Origin: a bacterium
GTDB lineage: Bacteria > Ratteibacteria > UBA8468 > B48-G9 > DTJG01
Length of the DNA: 32,131 nucleotides
Direction: 5' to 3'
Assembly: GCA_029552985.1 (NCBI GenBank)
Contig: JAKPDB010000127.1
Span: 1-32,131, forward strand
Below are positions 19,217 through 27,020 of this stretch, one piece after another. The notes under the pieces were generated by a model. That model saw only the letters and a list, made by a program, of their open reading frames with translations, was not told where the DNA came from and ran no database searches. Made by a program: the position numbers and the translations under genes. Position 1 is the stretch's first letter, and each line of letters starts with the position of its first letter.

Positions 19217-20746
19217 ATGAAAGCACATATTATCATTGATTTCACAAAGGCAATTGGAAAGAAAAATCCATATTTCTTTGGGTCTTTTATTGAACATGTT
19301 CATCGTTGCGTTTATCCAGGAATTTTTGACCCAACATCAGAACTGGCTGATGAAGATGGCATGAGAAAAGATGTTCTTGAAGAAATAAAAAAATTGAAAC
19401 CGGGCACCATTAGATGGCCTGGTGGAAATTTCTCTTCATGGTATCACTGGAAAGATGGTATTGGGCCTAAAGAAAAAAGATTATCAAAAATATCGTATGC
19501 TGATGATATGATCAGGGAAGAATATCATCAGTTTGGAACAGATGAATATATCAAACTTTGCAGAAAAACACTTGTTGAGCCATACATTACAGTGAATGCT
19601 GGCTGTGGTACTGCAAAAGAAGCAGCAGAATGGGTCGAATACTGTAATTACGAAGGCAAGACATTTTACGCATCCCTTCGCAGGGACAACGGAAACAAAA
19701 CACCATTCAGAGTGAAATTCTGGGAAATTGGAAATGAAATCTATGGCGACTGGCAGGTCGGAACAAAAAATGCTATTCAATACAGTGAACTTGTGAATGA
19801 ATTTTCAAAAGCGATGAAGAGGGTCGACCCAACAATAAAGGTGATTGCAGTGGGAATGGGGAAACATGACCCTGCATGGGACAGGGTCATTCTCAATACC
19901 TGCTGGGAATATATTGATAGTATTAGTGTGCATATATATATTGGAAGACATGAGTACTTTGATTCTTTTGGACAGATTTACACAATCAGAGACCATCTGA
20001 AAAAAATGGAAGATGATATTATTTCAATATCAGAGAAAAAAACGGCAAAAAGAATTGGCATCGCTCTTTCTGAATGGGGCGTCTGGTATAGAAAAGGGCA
20101 CAAAGATGACCTTGATGAAATTTATAATCTTAAAGACGCCCTCGTGTTTGCAAGCGCTATGAATCTTTTGCTTGGATTCTGTAACTGGCTTGATTTCACA
20201 CACCAGTCAATGCTTGTCAATTGCCTTGGTCTTATCAGAACAAAACAGAACAAAATTGTAAAACAGGCAATTTATTTTCCTTTTCTTCTTTTTGCCAGTG
20301 AAACAGGAGACACAGTTCTTGCACCCACAGTGTTGTGTGAAACTTTTTCCTGTAAGGATTACAGGTATTTCCCCTGGCCAACTTTTGATGTGGGAAAAGA
20401 CAATTTCCAGATAGATGAAAGTCGTGTTCCACAGATGCACAATGTTCCATTTCTTGATGTCTCAGCGACATATGACTCAAAAGAAAACTCCCTGTGTATC
20501 ATTGTTGTCAACAGACATCCTGAACAATCAATTTCAACTTCCATTGAACTTCGCAATTGCAAATGTCAAAAACGTATCACTGCATCAGTAATTACGGGTC
20601 CTGATGTATATGCAGAAAATAATTTTGATAAAGAAGTCATCGGAATGGAAACATATCAGGAAACACTGAAAAATCATCTAATATGGGATTTTCCCAGGCA
20701 CTCAATCACAATGTTGAAAATTCCTCTGGAGGCAAAAAATGGCTGA
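19217..20746 (+). CDS. Alpha-L-arabinofuranosidase, glycoside hydrolase family 51
   Basis: 509 residues, the standard GH51 length. Characteristic segments are FGSFIEHVHRCVYPGIFDP near the start, TIRWPGGNFSSWYHWKDGIGP (65-84) and FGTDEYIKLCR. The acid/base Glu is E174 in EIGNEIYGDW and the nucleophile is E286 in ALSEWGVWYR. A beta-sandwich C-terminal part follows. The nucleophile motif SEWGVWY differs slightly from the more common DEWNVWY but keeps the catalytic glutamate. No signal peptide, so it cleaves arabinofuranosyl ends of imported oligosaccharides in the cytoplasm. It overlaps the next dehydrogenase gene by 8 bases, implying that the two act in one pathway. Activity on other furanosides is possible. 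Confidence 0.92.
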   Translation: MKAHIIIDFTKAIGKKNPYFFGSFIEHVHRCVYPGIFDPTSELADEDGMRKDVLEEIKKLKPGTIRWPGGNFSSWYHWKDGIGPKEKRLSKISYADDMIREEYHQFGTDEYIKLCRKTLVEPYITVNAGCGTAKEAAEWVEYCNYEGKTFYASLRRDNGNKTPFRVKFWEIGNEIYGDWQVGTKNAIQYSELVNEFSKAMKRVDPTIKVIAVGMGKHDPAWDRVILNTCWEYIDSISVHIYIGRHEYFDSFGQIYTIRDHLKKMEDDIISISEKKTAKRIGIALSEWGVWYRKGHKDDLDEIYNLKDALVFASAMNLLLGFCNWLDFTHQSMLVNCLGLIRTKQNKIVKQAIYFPFLLFASETGDTVLAPTVLCETFSCKDYRYFPWPTFDVGKDNFQIDESRVPQMHNVPFLDVSATYDSKENSLCIIVVNRHPEQSISTSIELRNCKCQKRITASVITGPDVYAENNFDKEVIGMETYQETLKNHLIWDFPRHSITMLKIPLEAKNG

Positions 20747-21926
20747 ACTCAATATTCTTGTGATTGGTGGCGGAATGATTACACAGCAGGTGATTTTGCC
20801 TGTGCTCATTGATGAAAAAGAAAAAGGGAAAATTTCATCAATTGCCGTTGCCTCAAGAAGAAAGGACACAGTTGAAAAACTGTCAGCACTTTTCCCCCAG
20901 GCAAAAATTAAGGGATACCCTGAGAAAAAGGATTCTGACCCGGATGCATGGAAAATTGCCATAAAAGAACTGGAAAGACCTGCAGTTGTCATTGTGGCAA
21001 CGCCTGATGACCTGCATGCAGAAATGGCTCTTACTGCGATAGAACAATGCCATCATGTAATTGTTCAAAAACCTCTATGTCTGACTGTGAAAGATGCAAA
21101 AAATATTCTGGAACAATCAAGAAAAAACGCAGTTTATGTGTTTACTGATTATCACAAAAGACATGACCTAGCCCTACGTGCTGCACAGTATAAATATAGA
21201 AAGGGTGAACTTGGAGAGGTTTTGTGTGGACATGCCTGGCATGAGCAAAGAAGAGAAATTCCATTAAAGTATTTCAGAAATTGGTGTGAGAGAAGCAGTC
21301 CGTTTGAGTATCTTGGCACCCATTACATTGACATGTTTTACTTCATCACAAGTCTTCTTCCAAAAAAAGTTATTGCAAAGGGGCAGAAAAAACTTCTTAT
21401 CTCACTTGGAATTAACGCGTATGACTCATGCCAAGCGTTTGTTACATGGAGCAATGGCGCTGTTCAGTATCTGCAGACATCCTGGATATTACCAGAGGCA
21501 AATCCATGTTTATCAAATCAGGGGTTTCAAATCACCTGCACAGAAGGAGAATTCAGAGCAGACAATGCAAACAGAAATTCAAATTTTTCAACGACAAAGA
21601 ATGGTTATGAACTATTCAATCCCTATTTTTTTAAACCCTATCTTGACTGGAATAACCTTGAAAAGACAAAATATTCAGGTTATGGTGCAGATAGTATCAT
21701 CCAGGCAATTGATGACTGTCTGGAAATTGCACAACAAACCCTGCATCTTGACAGAAAAAAAGCACTTGAAAAAAGGAAAGAACTGATCAATAAATTCGAA
21801 AAAACAAGGCCATTACCCAATCAAGCAATTATTGCCACAAGTGTAATTGAAGCAGGAAAAATGAGTATGATGAAAGAAGGGAAAGCTGTCGTAATTGATA
21901 AGGATTTTTCCCTGTATTATGAGTAA
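20739..21926 (+). CDS. Gfo/Idh/MocA-family sugar dehydrogenase
   Basis: 395 residues. The N-terminal Rossmann domain starts LNILVIGGGMITQQV with the GxGxx(x)G-like loop, and VIVQKPLCLTVKDAKN is the family's lysine-proline motif for nicotinamide and substrate binding. The C-terminal alpha/beta domain (about 130-330) includes YHKRHDLALRAA and THYIDMFYF, with the expected histidine. It oxidises or reduces a sugar, sugar acid or cyclitol with NAD(P)H; the substrate is unknown. It is translationally coupled to the GH51 arabinofuranosidase by an 8-base overlap, and its end overlaps the convergent UroD-like gene by 10 bases. Confidence 0.9.
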   Translation: MAELNILVIGGGMITQQVILPVLIDEKEKGKISSIAVASRRKDTVEKLSALFPQAKIKGYPEKKDSDPDAWKIAIKELERPAVVIVATPDDLHAEMALTAIEQCHHVIVQKPLCLTVKDAKNILEQSRKNAVYVFTDYHKRHDLALRAAQYKYRKGELGEVLCGHAWHEQRREIPLKYFRNWCERSSPFEYLGTHYIDMFYFITSLLPKKVIAKGQKKLLISLGINAYDSCQAFVTWSNGAVQYLQTSWILPEANPCLSNQGFQITCTEGEFRADNANRNSNFSTTKNGYELFNPYFFKPYLDWNNLEKTKYSGYGADSIIQAIDDCLEIAQQTLHLDRKKALEKRKELINKFEKTRPLPNQAIIATSVIEAGKMSMMKEGKAVVIDKDFSLYYE

Positions 21927-23119
21927 AATTCTTTTACTGCTTCATACATTGCCATAATATTTTCAGGTGGTACATCTGGCTGAATATTGTGAATCTGACA
22001 GAAAACAAAACCACTTCCTTTTGATAGAATTCTAATACACTTGTGAACATGCCTTTTTACCTCATTTGGCTCAGCATACGGCAAAATGTGCTGTGTATCG
22101 CACCCACCACCCCAGAACGTGATGTATTTACCGAACTTGCTTTTTAATTTTTCAAGTTGCATATTTTCAGCAGTAAATTGAACAGGATTGATAATGTCAA
22201 CCCCCATCTCAATTAAATCAGGGATAACATCATAGATCGAGCCATCTGAATGCAGGAAAAGAAAAACACCAGATTCCTTGATAAACTGGTAAAGTTTTTT
22301 CTGATATGGCTTGACAAGTTTTCTGTAAACAATAGGTGAAATCTGGAGTCCCTGCTGTGTCCCCAAATCGTCATTCACATTTACAATTTGCACATAATCG
22401 CATACGTACTTTTTATATTTTCTAAACCGTTCAATATATGCATTCACAAGGTTATCAAAAATACACTCTGCAATTTCTGGCTGAAGAACAAGGTCCATCA
22501 TAAATTGCTCAAATCCCCTTAATAGTTGCGCTCCCATAAAAACATGTACTGCAAAATTTCCCATTAGTGCATAATCTGTTGACTGATAAAGGTGCTGTGC
22601 CTTTTTCCCGATTTCTTCTATCGTTTCATCAACAAAAAATGGCCAATCAAAATTTTCAAAGATATCCTTTCTTGATTCAATGTCTCTTATCGATCGTGCA
22701 TTCGCCAAAGGAAAATCAACAACTTCAAAATACCAACAATTTTTTGGCCTTTTTGCAATTACTTTCCCGGTCATGTCAACTACCTGCTCTGAACCATCTT
22801 CAAGCTTCACTGGATTCCACCGGTCAGGTATTTCACAGTAAGAACCATCAGGAAGTTTCGCGCTTTTCCAGTTCTTTGGTTCGGGGAATACCGGTAACAC
22901 ATCAGCGTCAACAATTTTAAGTACCTCTGGCTCAACAATCGCAACCTGCTGGTAAGGGTCATAAACTTGTGTTTTCCCTGTTTTTATTCCAAGATAATTC
23001 TTCAGTTTGTTGTAAGCCACAGCAGTAATACCTGTTGAATCCATTCCACCAAGGTCAATTGGAATTCTATCTACTGGTTGATGCCTGATTGCATTTAAAA
23101 TTCTTTCTCTCGGTGTCAT
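21917..23119 (-). CDS. UroD-superfamily (uroporphyrinogen decarboxylase-like) protein, probably not heme-related
   Basis: 400 residues. It opens MTPRERILNAIRHQPVDRIPIDLGG, the usual start of UroD-like/methyltransferase-like barrels. Central LFLHSDGSIYDVIPDLIEMG and INPVQ segments and the late HNIQPDVPPEN motif are also typical. Canonical HemE has about 340 residues and an arginine-rich substrate loop that I do not see. Cobalamin/CoM methyltransferases use an H-x-C..C zinc site; here it is H-x-D in LHSDG, with cysteines in WGGGCDTQ and FVFCQIHN. The reaction is therefore open: methyl transfer or decarboxylation of a sugar-derived acid are possibilities. It overlaps the Gfo/Idh gene upstream by 4 bases (ATGA type), so the two are one operon. 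Confidence 0.75.
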   Translation of the reverse strand: MTPRERILNAIRHQPVDRIPIDLGGMDSTGITAVAYNKLKNYLGIKTGKTQVYDPYQQVAIVEPEVLKIVDADVLPVFPEPKNWKSAKLPDGSYCEIPDRWNPVKLEDGSEQVVDMTGKVIAKRPKNCWYFEVVDFPLANARSIRDIESRKDIFENFDWPFFVDETIEEIGKKAQHLYQSTDYALMGNFAVHVFMGAQLLRGFEQFMMDLVLQPEIAECIFDNLVNAYIERFRKYKKYVCDYVQIVNVNDDLGTQQGLQISPIVYRKLVKPYQKKLYQFIKESGVFLFLHSDGSIYDVIPDLIEMGVDIINPVQFTAENMQLEKLKSKFGKYITFWGGGCDTQHILPYAEPNEVKRHVHKCIRILSKGSGFVFCQIHNIQPDVPPENIMAMYEAVKEFYS

Positions 23120-24318
23120 GGCAGCCTCACTTCAAAAAATTGCCTTTTTTCTGCTGATTCCCTTGCCCACAGGCATGTAAGAGCGCTTATAATACCCGCT
23201 TCTATTGGTGATCGCGATGGCCTTTTCTCTTTCATTGCCATCAAGAAATCATAGGCAAGCTCTCTATCACCACCAAAGTGTGGCATATCTCCTGTAAAAT
23301 CAATTTTTTCAACGACAGGTGTGAAGTGGTCGTACACAATGATACTATTTCGATACCAGTCAAAGTCAATTGTTCCCTTATAACCATATAATCTCGCACC
23401 ACGCCTTCCTACCGCCTGGTTTCTAACAAAAAAGTTCTGAGAATAACTAACCTGGACACCATTATCAAGTTCAATTAAAGCATTTCCACTGTCTTCATTC
23501 TTTATCTCTTTTGAAAACATACATTTCTGCCAGTCATTCCAGTCAACCTTTTCTCCTCTGAATCGCTTATAAAAAAGATTAAACGGACTTTCGATACACT
23601 CCATTTTTTCGTCGCAATCCCTGCACAATAATTCAAATGGTTTATTCCGTTTCCCATAAATTCTTTGAGCATTCATTGCAGCAATCATTTTTGGTTTTCT
23701 TCCTGTCAGGTAAAAAATATAGTCAAAATCATGGGTTGCCTTCTGCAGGAAAAGACCGCCGACCTGGTGATAATTCCGGTACCAGCTATTAAAATACACA
23801 GAGCCATACGGAACATCATTCCATGCCACAACATGCTCGACTTCTCCAATTCTTCCAGAATCAATAATTTGTTTCACCTTTTGCGCCATAGGCGTTAGAC
23901 GAAGTGGAAAAGAAATCACTGTGGGTGCTGTAACATTTCTGAATGCCTCTTTCAGCATTCGCACCTGTTCAAAAGTTATGGCAACTGGCTTTTCAAGGAA
24001 AAGTGGCAGATTTTTTTTCGCAACCTTGCACGCCATTTCAGTGTGGAGATGACATCTTGTTCCGATCATGACCCCGTCAAGTTCCATCTTTTCAAGCATT
24101 TCATCAGCAGAGATAAAATATTTTGTATCTTTCATTAAATCAGGATCAATTCTCCTTCGTATGCGACTTTCAGGGATATTTTCCTTTACTGCCCTTTCAA
24201 TGTCGCCTGCAGCAGGATCAGCAATAGCAGCAATGTGATAGGGAATATCAAAAACCTTCATTGCTGCTGCCATATGTGAAACGCGAAGTCCAAAACCAAT
24301 AATTCCCACTCTTAACAT
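23116..24318 (-). CDS. Gfo/Idh/MocA-family dehydrogenase
   Basis: 400 residues. It begins MLRVGIIGFGLRVSHMAAAM with a Rossmann loop, then IAAIADPAAGDIE. The family motif LFLEKPVAITFEQVR carries the catalytic-region lysine, and VGGLFLQKATHDFDYIFYLTG supplies the His-Asp of the substrate site. A cysteine-containing insert (ELLCRDCDEKMECIE) at about 225-240 is unusual for small sugar dehydrogenases and might bind metal. A GGAGG four bases before ATG and a good promoter are visible. It precedes and overlaps the UroD-like gene, so it likely prepares or uses the same substrate. It is divergent from parA. Confidence 0.88.
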   Translation of the reverse strand: MLRVGIIGFGLRVSHMAAAMKVFDIPYHIAAIADPAAGDIERAVKENIPESRIRRRIDPDLMKDTKYFISADEMLEKMELDGVMIGTRCHLHTEMACKVAKKNLPLFLEKPVAITFEQVRMLKEAFRNVTAPTVISFPLRLTPMAQKVKQIIDSGRIGEVEHVVAWNDVPYGSVYFNSWYRNYHQVGGLFLQKATHDFDYIFYLTGRKPKMIAAMNAQRIYGKRNKPFELLCRDCDEKMECIESPFNLFYKRFRGEKVDWNDWQKCMFSKEIKNEDSGNALIELDNGVQVSYSQNFFVRNQAVGRRGARLYGYKGTIDFDWYRNSIIVYDHFTPVVEKIDFTGDMPHFGGDRELAYDFLMAMKEKRPSRSPIEAGIISALTCLWARESAEKRQFFEVRLP

Positions 24319-24340
24319 GTGTCCTCCAGGTGAGTATGAA

Positions 24341-24368
24341 ATTCTATCACATTTTCATTCTGCGTCAA
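24341..24368 (-). promoter_or_regulatory. Promoter of the Gfo/Idh-UroD operon
   Basis: Minus strand: TTGACG (24363-24368), 16-base spacer, TAGAAT (24341-24346, 5 of 6). The leader to ATG 24318 would be about 16 bases and carries GGAGG (24323-24327). Confidence 0.65.
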
Positions 24369-24378
24369 CAACTGATAT

Positions 24379-24407
24379 TTGACTTTTTACCATTTTACCA
24401 TTATACT
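24379..24407 (+). promoter_or_regulatory. Promoter of parA, placed to give a leaderless mRNA
   Basis: TTGACT (24379-24384, 5 of 6), 17-base spacer, TATACT (24402-24407, 5 of 6). The expected start of transcription, seven bases after the -10, is 24414, the A of the parA ATG. The spacer consists of two tandem copies of TTTTACCA plus one T. No ribosome site precedes the ATG. Confidence 0.7.
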
Positions 24408-24413
24408 GTTTCC

Positions 24414-25193
24414 ATGGCCACAATCTACTCTATTACAAATCAAAAAGGTGGCGTTGGAAAAACTACAACATGTCTTTGTCTTGGTTCAGCTCTTGCTGAA
24501 AAGGGATACAGGGTATTATTGATTGATTTTGACCCTCAGGCCGGGCTGACAGTATGTCTTGGTTTTGACCCTGATTGTTTTCCCACGACCATCTATGACG
24601 TCATCATCAACTCTGAACAATATCCCCTGCAAAAAATTATTACAGATACAAGAGTTCTCAATCTCAAAATTGCTCCAGCCAATCTCGATCTTGCGGGCGC
24701 AGAAGGCGAATTAATAGGTGAAATTGGTTGGGATAGAAACCTCAGGGATGCCATTAATCCTATCAAAAATGAATTTGACTTTATTTTTATTGATTGCCCT
24801 CCAAGTTTGGGAGTTCTAACAACAAATGCGTTAATCAGTGCGCACACAGTAATTGTGCCAGTGCAAACTGAGTTTCTTGCATTACGTGGATTAAAGCAAC
24901 TTGGAGATATTATTGCAAAGGTAAAGAAAAAGGGTAATCCCTCTTTAAGAAAGAGAATCCTTCGAACCATGCATGATGTAAGAACCCTTCATTCAAAGGA
25001 AGTTGTTGAAGAACTTGAAAGAATTTTCCCTGATGAAATTTTTAAAACTATCATCAAACGTACTGTGAAGTTTGCGGATGCTTCTCTTGCAGGAGTTCCC
25101 ATTTTGCTTTATGCAAAAAGTTCAGAAGCCGCAGAGGCATACAGACATCTTGCAGAGGAGGTGATTGAGGATGCCAAAGAGACCGTCTCTTAA
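24414..25193 (+). CDS. parA: ParA/Soj-family ATPase
   Basis: 259 residues from ATG 24414, starting MATIYSITNQKGGVGKTTT. This is the deviant Walker A motif with the signature lysine before GG. The ORF-track start 28 codons upstream would read through the promoter. DFDPQAGLTVCLGF, FDFIFIDCPPSLGVLTTNAL and IVPVQTEFLALRGLKQL are the A', B and later ParA motifs. The end (GVPILLYAKSSEAAEAYRHLAEEV) matches chromosomal Soj. The protein dimerises on ATP, binds DNA and segregates cargo with a partner. No ParB with an HTH domain is adjacent; instead a small basic protein overlaps by 23 bases and is the likely partner. Confidence 0.93.
   Translation: MATIYSITNQKGGVGKTTTCLCLGSALAEKGYRVLLIDFDPQAGLTVCLGFDPDCFPTTIYDVIINSEQYPLQKIITDTRVLNLKIAPANLDLAGAEGELIGEIGWDRNLRDAINPIKNEFDFIFIDCPPSLGVLTTNALISAHTVIVPVQTEFLALRGLKQLGDIIAKVKKKGNPSLRKRILRTMHDVRTLHSKEVVEELERIFPDEIFKTIIKRTVKFADASLAGVPILLYAKSSEAAEAYRHLAEEVIEDAKETVS
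25157..25165 (+). promoter_or_regulatory. Ribosome binding site deciding the 25171 start
   Basis: GGAGGTGAT, an almost full complement of the 16S tail, lies inside the end of parA. It favours ATG 25171 over the TTG at 25165 used by the ORF track, which would be only three bases from it. Confidence 0.7.
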
Positions 25194-25455
25194 AGGCAGG
25201 GGCGTTGACATTTTTCTTGGAAAACCAGAAAAGAAAGAAAAAGTTAAAAAAGAGGAAAATAAGGGTAAAGCCACTTTTTACTTCCCCCAGAAACTTATCT
25301 CAGATCTTGACGAAGCATGGTTTGTCCTGAGAAGAATTGACAGAAAAATTAAAAAGTCAGATATCGTTCAGGCAGCCCTGGAAATTTCACTGCAGGGATT
25401 AAAGGAAGGGAAGGAAGAAAACCCGTTGATTCAATATTTCAAAAAAGAAAAGTGA
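25171..25455 (+). CDS. Small basic ribbon-helix-helix-like protein, putative ParA partner
   Basis: 94 residues. The N-terminal MPKRPSLKGRGVDIFLG and a lysine-rich linker (residues ~20-32) are basic and probably disordered. Residues ~33-80 (KATFYFPQKLISDLDEAW, then KKSDIVQAALEISL) read as a beta strand followed by two helices, the pattern of ribbon-helix-helix DNA-binding proteins. Such proteins act as the centromere-binding partner of ParA in some plasmids and chromosomes. The gene overlaps parA by 23 bases, so co-translation is likely. Inverted repeats directly after its stop codon might be its DNA target. The function is inferred from fold and position only. Confidence 0.65.
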   Translation: MPKRPSLKGRGVDIFLGKPEKKEKVKKEENKGKATFYFPQKLISDLDEAWFVLRRIDRKIKKSDIVQAALEISLQGLKEGKEENPLIQYFKKEK

Positions 25456-25479
25456 AACTCTATCTTTCACCTATCACTT
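25450..25479. repeat. Nested inverted repeats between the RHH-like gene and the ECF sigma gene
   Basis: GTGAAA (25452-25457) pairs with TTTCAC (25465-25470). AAGTGA (25450-25455) pairs with TCACTT (25474-25479). The two stems share bases and exclude one another. They straddle the RHH gene stop codon. Confidence 0.4.
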
Positions 25480-25483
25480 ACGG

Positions 25484-25511
25484 GAACAGTTTTTACAGCC
25501 CAATTGTCTAA
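25484..25511 (+). promoter_or_regulatory. ECF-type promoter-like motif at the sigma gene
   Basis: GGAACA followed by 17 bases and GTCTAA resembles the GGAAC / GTC-T bipartite promoter used by many ECF sigma factors. The -10-like part touches the ATG at 25511, so the transcript would begin inside the coding sequence. Either the motif is coincidental or it makes a shortened product. Confidence 0.25.
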
Positions 25512-26095
25512 TGAATACAAACAAGATCAATGAGTTCGATGACGAAACCCTCGTAAGAAGAGTACAAGAGGAAGAAGATATGTACGCATTTGAGATGCTT
25601 GTGAAAAGATACCAGGATAAAGTTTATGGAATTTGTTTCAGATTTATAGGTGAACATCATGAAGCGTTTGACTGTACCCAGGATACCTTTGTCAAAATTT
25701 ATCAAAAAATTCACTCATTCAAGCATCTTTCTTCATTTGGAACATGGGTCTACAGAATTGCAGTCAATACCTGCAAAAATCGATTGTCCTGCTGGGACTT
25801 TATGAGAAAGAAAAAAACAATGTATCTTGGAAACAGTGGTGCTAACATTGAAAACCACTTCATTTCTCCTGCACAACAATATGAAAAAACCAGAATCAGT
25901 GAAATTGTTCAAAATGCCATCAGTAAACTGCCCTTTGACCAGAAACAGATTGTGATTCTTCGCGATATCCAGCAACTATCCTATGAAGAAATTGAAAAAA
26001 TCACAAACCTTCCGCTCGGGACAGTCAAGTCAAAATTATCAAGAGCTCGCAGTAAACTCAAAGAACTGTTAAAGGACATCAAACATGAATTGTAG
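25511..26095 (+). CDS. ECF (sigma-24/RpoE-type) RNA polymerase sigma factor
   Basis: 194 residues, the usual ECF size. Region 2 (about 10-85) has DETLVRRVQEEEDMYAFEMLVKRYQDKVYGICF and DCTQDTFVKIYQKI, with the -10 binding part in FGTWVYRIAVNTCKNR. Region 4 (about 130-190) has ISKLPFDQKQIVILRDIQQLSYEEI and LGTVKSKLSRARSKLKELL, the helix-turn-helix reading the -35. No sigma region 3 is present. There is no Shine-Dalgarno sequence before the ATG, though a shorter start would cut into region 2. The downstream gene overlaps by 11 bases and encodes its anti-sigma factor, so activity is likely controlled by an envelope signal. Confidence 0.94.
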   Translation: MNTNKINEFDDETLVRRVQEEEDMYAFEMLVKRYQDKVYGICFRFIGEHHEAFDCTQDTFVKIYQKIHSFKHLSSFGTWVYRIAVNTCKNRLSCWDFMRKKKTMYLGNSGANIENHFISPAQQYEKTRISEIVQNAISKLPFDQKQIVILRDIQQLSYEEIEKITNLPLGTVKSKLSRARSKLKELLKDIKHEL

Positions 26096-27020
26096 AGAAG
26101 TTCAAAGGATTCTTTCTGATTATCTTGAAGGACTTGTTTCAGATTTGCAGAAAAAAGAAATTGAGCAACATCTTCAAATGTGCCAGAAATGTCAGATTGA
26201 ACTTGATGAAATGAAAAAAACTGTGAAACTTCTCAGAAGCATTCCCTCACCACAAGCACCAGAAAAACTGGTCGAAAGCGTAATGGAAAAAATCAGTGCT
26301 GAAAAACCCAGAAAAAGAAAATTTGCATTTTTATTAACCGCGATTGCATTTGCAGAAATTATTGTGTTTGTTGCGCTTTTCAAAATTCAAAAGCCGGTCC
26401 AGATTGTATATCAGCCAGAAACTCACGTAAAAATCACCCAAAAACACCAAGAAGAAAAAAAGCCAGAGATTGTTAAGAACAAACCGGTTTCTCGCGTTAA
26501 AGAAAAAAAGAACGCCATTGTTTCTGGTGAAAAAACGCCAGAACAGGTAAGAACAGAAATTGTGATTCAACTTGCATATCTTCCTCAGCCGCAAATGACT
26601 TTCGCAAAAAGAAATTCAGAGAAGGAAATTGGTGCAAATGTTCTAGAACAGCAAAAACCTGCTGAAGTTTCATTGCTTGATCAGGGTATGAAAAAAGAAA
26701 CTTCTGTAGAGAAAAAATCTCAGGAAATTGTAACATCGCTGGCAGCAAAATCTGCTGGGATACCTGCGCCAGCAGAAAAATTGAGCGTTGAATCTGAAAT
26801 CATCAAATACATTACTGATGCCGGTGGAAAAATTCTATCAGCATCACCTGCTTCTGATATAGAAGTCAGTTATGTATTTGTTGCAGAAATTCCTGCTTCT
26901 TCATACAAAAATTTCCTTGACAATCTGGCAGGAAAATTTCAGATAAAAAATTATGATCTCATCAAGGATGCCGCGGTTTCTGAAACCTTTATCACAATAA
27001 GATTACAGATTTTCAGATAA
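26085..27020 (+). CDS. Membrane anti-sigma factor with N-terminal zinc-finger domain
   Basis: 311 residues. The start MNCREVQRILSDYLEG and HLQMCQKCQIELDEM give the C...HxxxCxxC zinc anti-sigma (ZAS) pattern. A lysine/arginine-rich stop (KPRKRK) precedes one membrane helix (about 80-101, FAFLLTAIAFAEIIVFVALF). The remaining ~200 residues lie outside: a lysine/glutamate/proline-rich linker (about 105-235), then a folded end (about 240-311, IKYITDAGGKILSASP, then YKNFLDNLAGKFQIKNY). That end resembles the DUF4349-type/ferredoxin-like sensors found on some anti-sigma proteins. It should hold the ECF sigma inactive until an envelope signal arrives. The signal is not known. Confidence 0.88.
   Translation: MNCREVQRILSDYLEGLVSDLQKKEIEQHLQMCQKCQIELDEMKKTVKLLRSIPSPQAPEKLVESVMEKISAEKPRKRKFAFLLTAIAFAEIIVFVALFKIQKPVQIVYQPETHVKITQKHQEEKKPEIVKNKPVSRVKEKKNAIVSGEKTPEQVRTEIVIQLAYLPQPQMTFAKRNSEKEIGANVLEQQKPAEVSLLDQGMKKETSVEKKSQEIVTSLAAKSAGIPAPAEKLSVESEIIKYITDAGGKILSASPASDIEVSYVFVAEIPASSYKNFLDNLAGKFQIKNYDLIKDAAVSETFITIRLQIFR

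Noticed and set aside
21286-21786. 166-codon plus-strand frame inside the Gfo/Idh gene
   Set aside because: It lies wholly within a well-supported gene, is rich in residues typical of shadow frames and has no ribosome site.
21917-23119. UroD-like protein as the heme enzyme HemE
   Set aside because: It is longer than HemE, lacks recognisable HemE substrate-site motifs and has no other heme genes nearby.
24330-24413. 28-codon N-terminal extension of parA
   Set aside because: It reads through the promoter and into the divergent leader; the ParA family starts at MATIYS.
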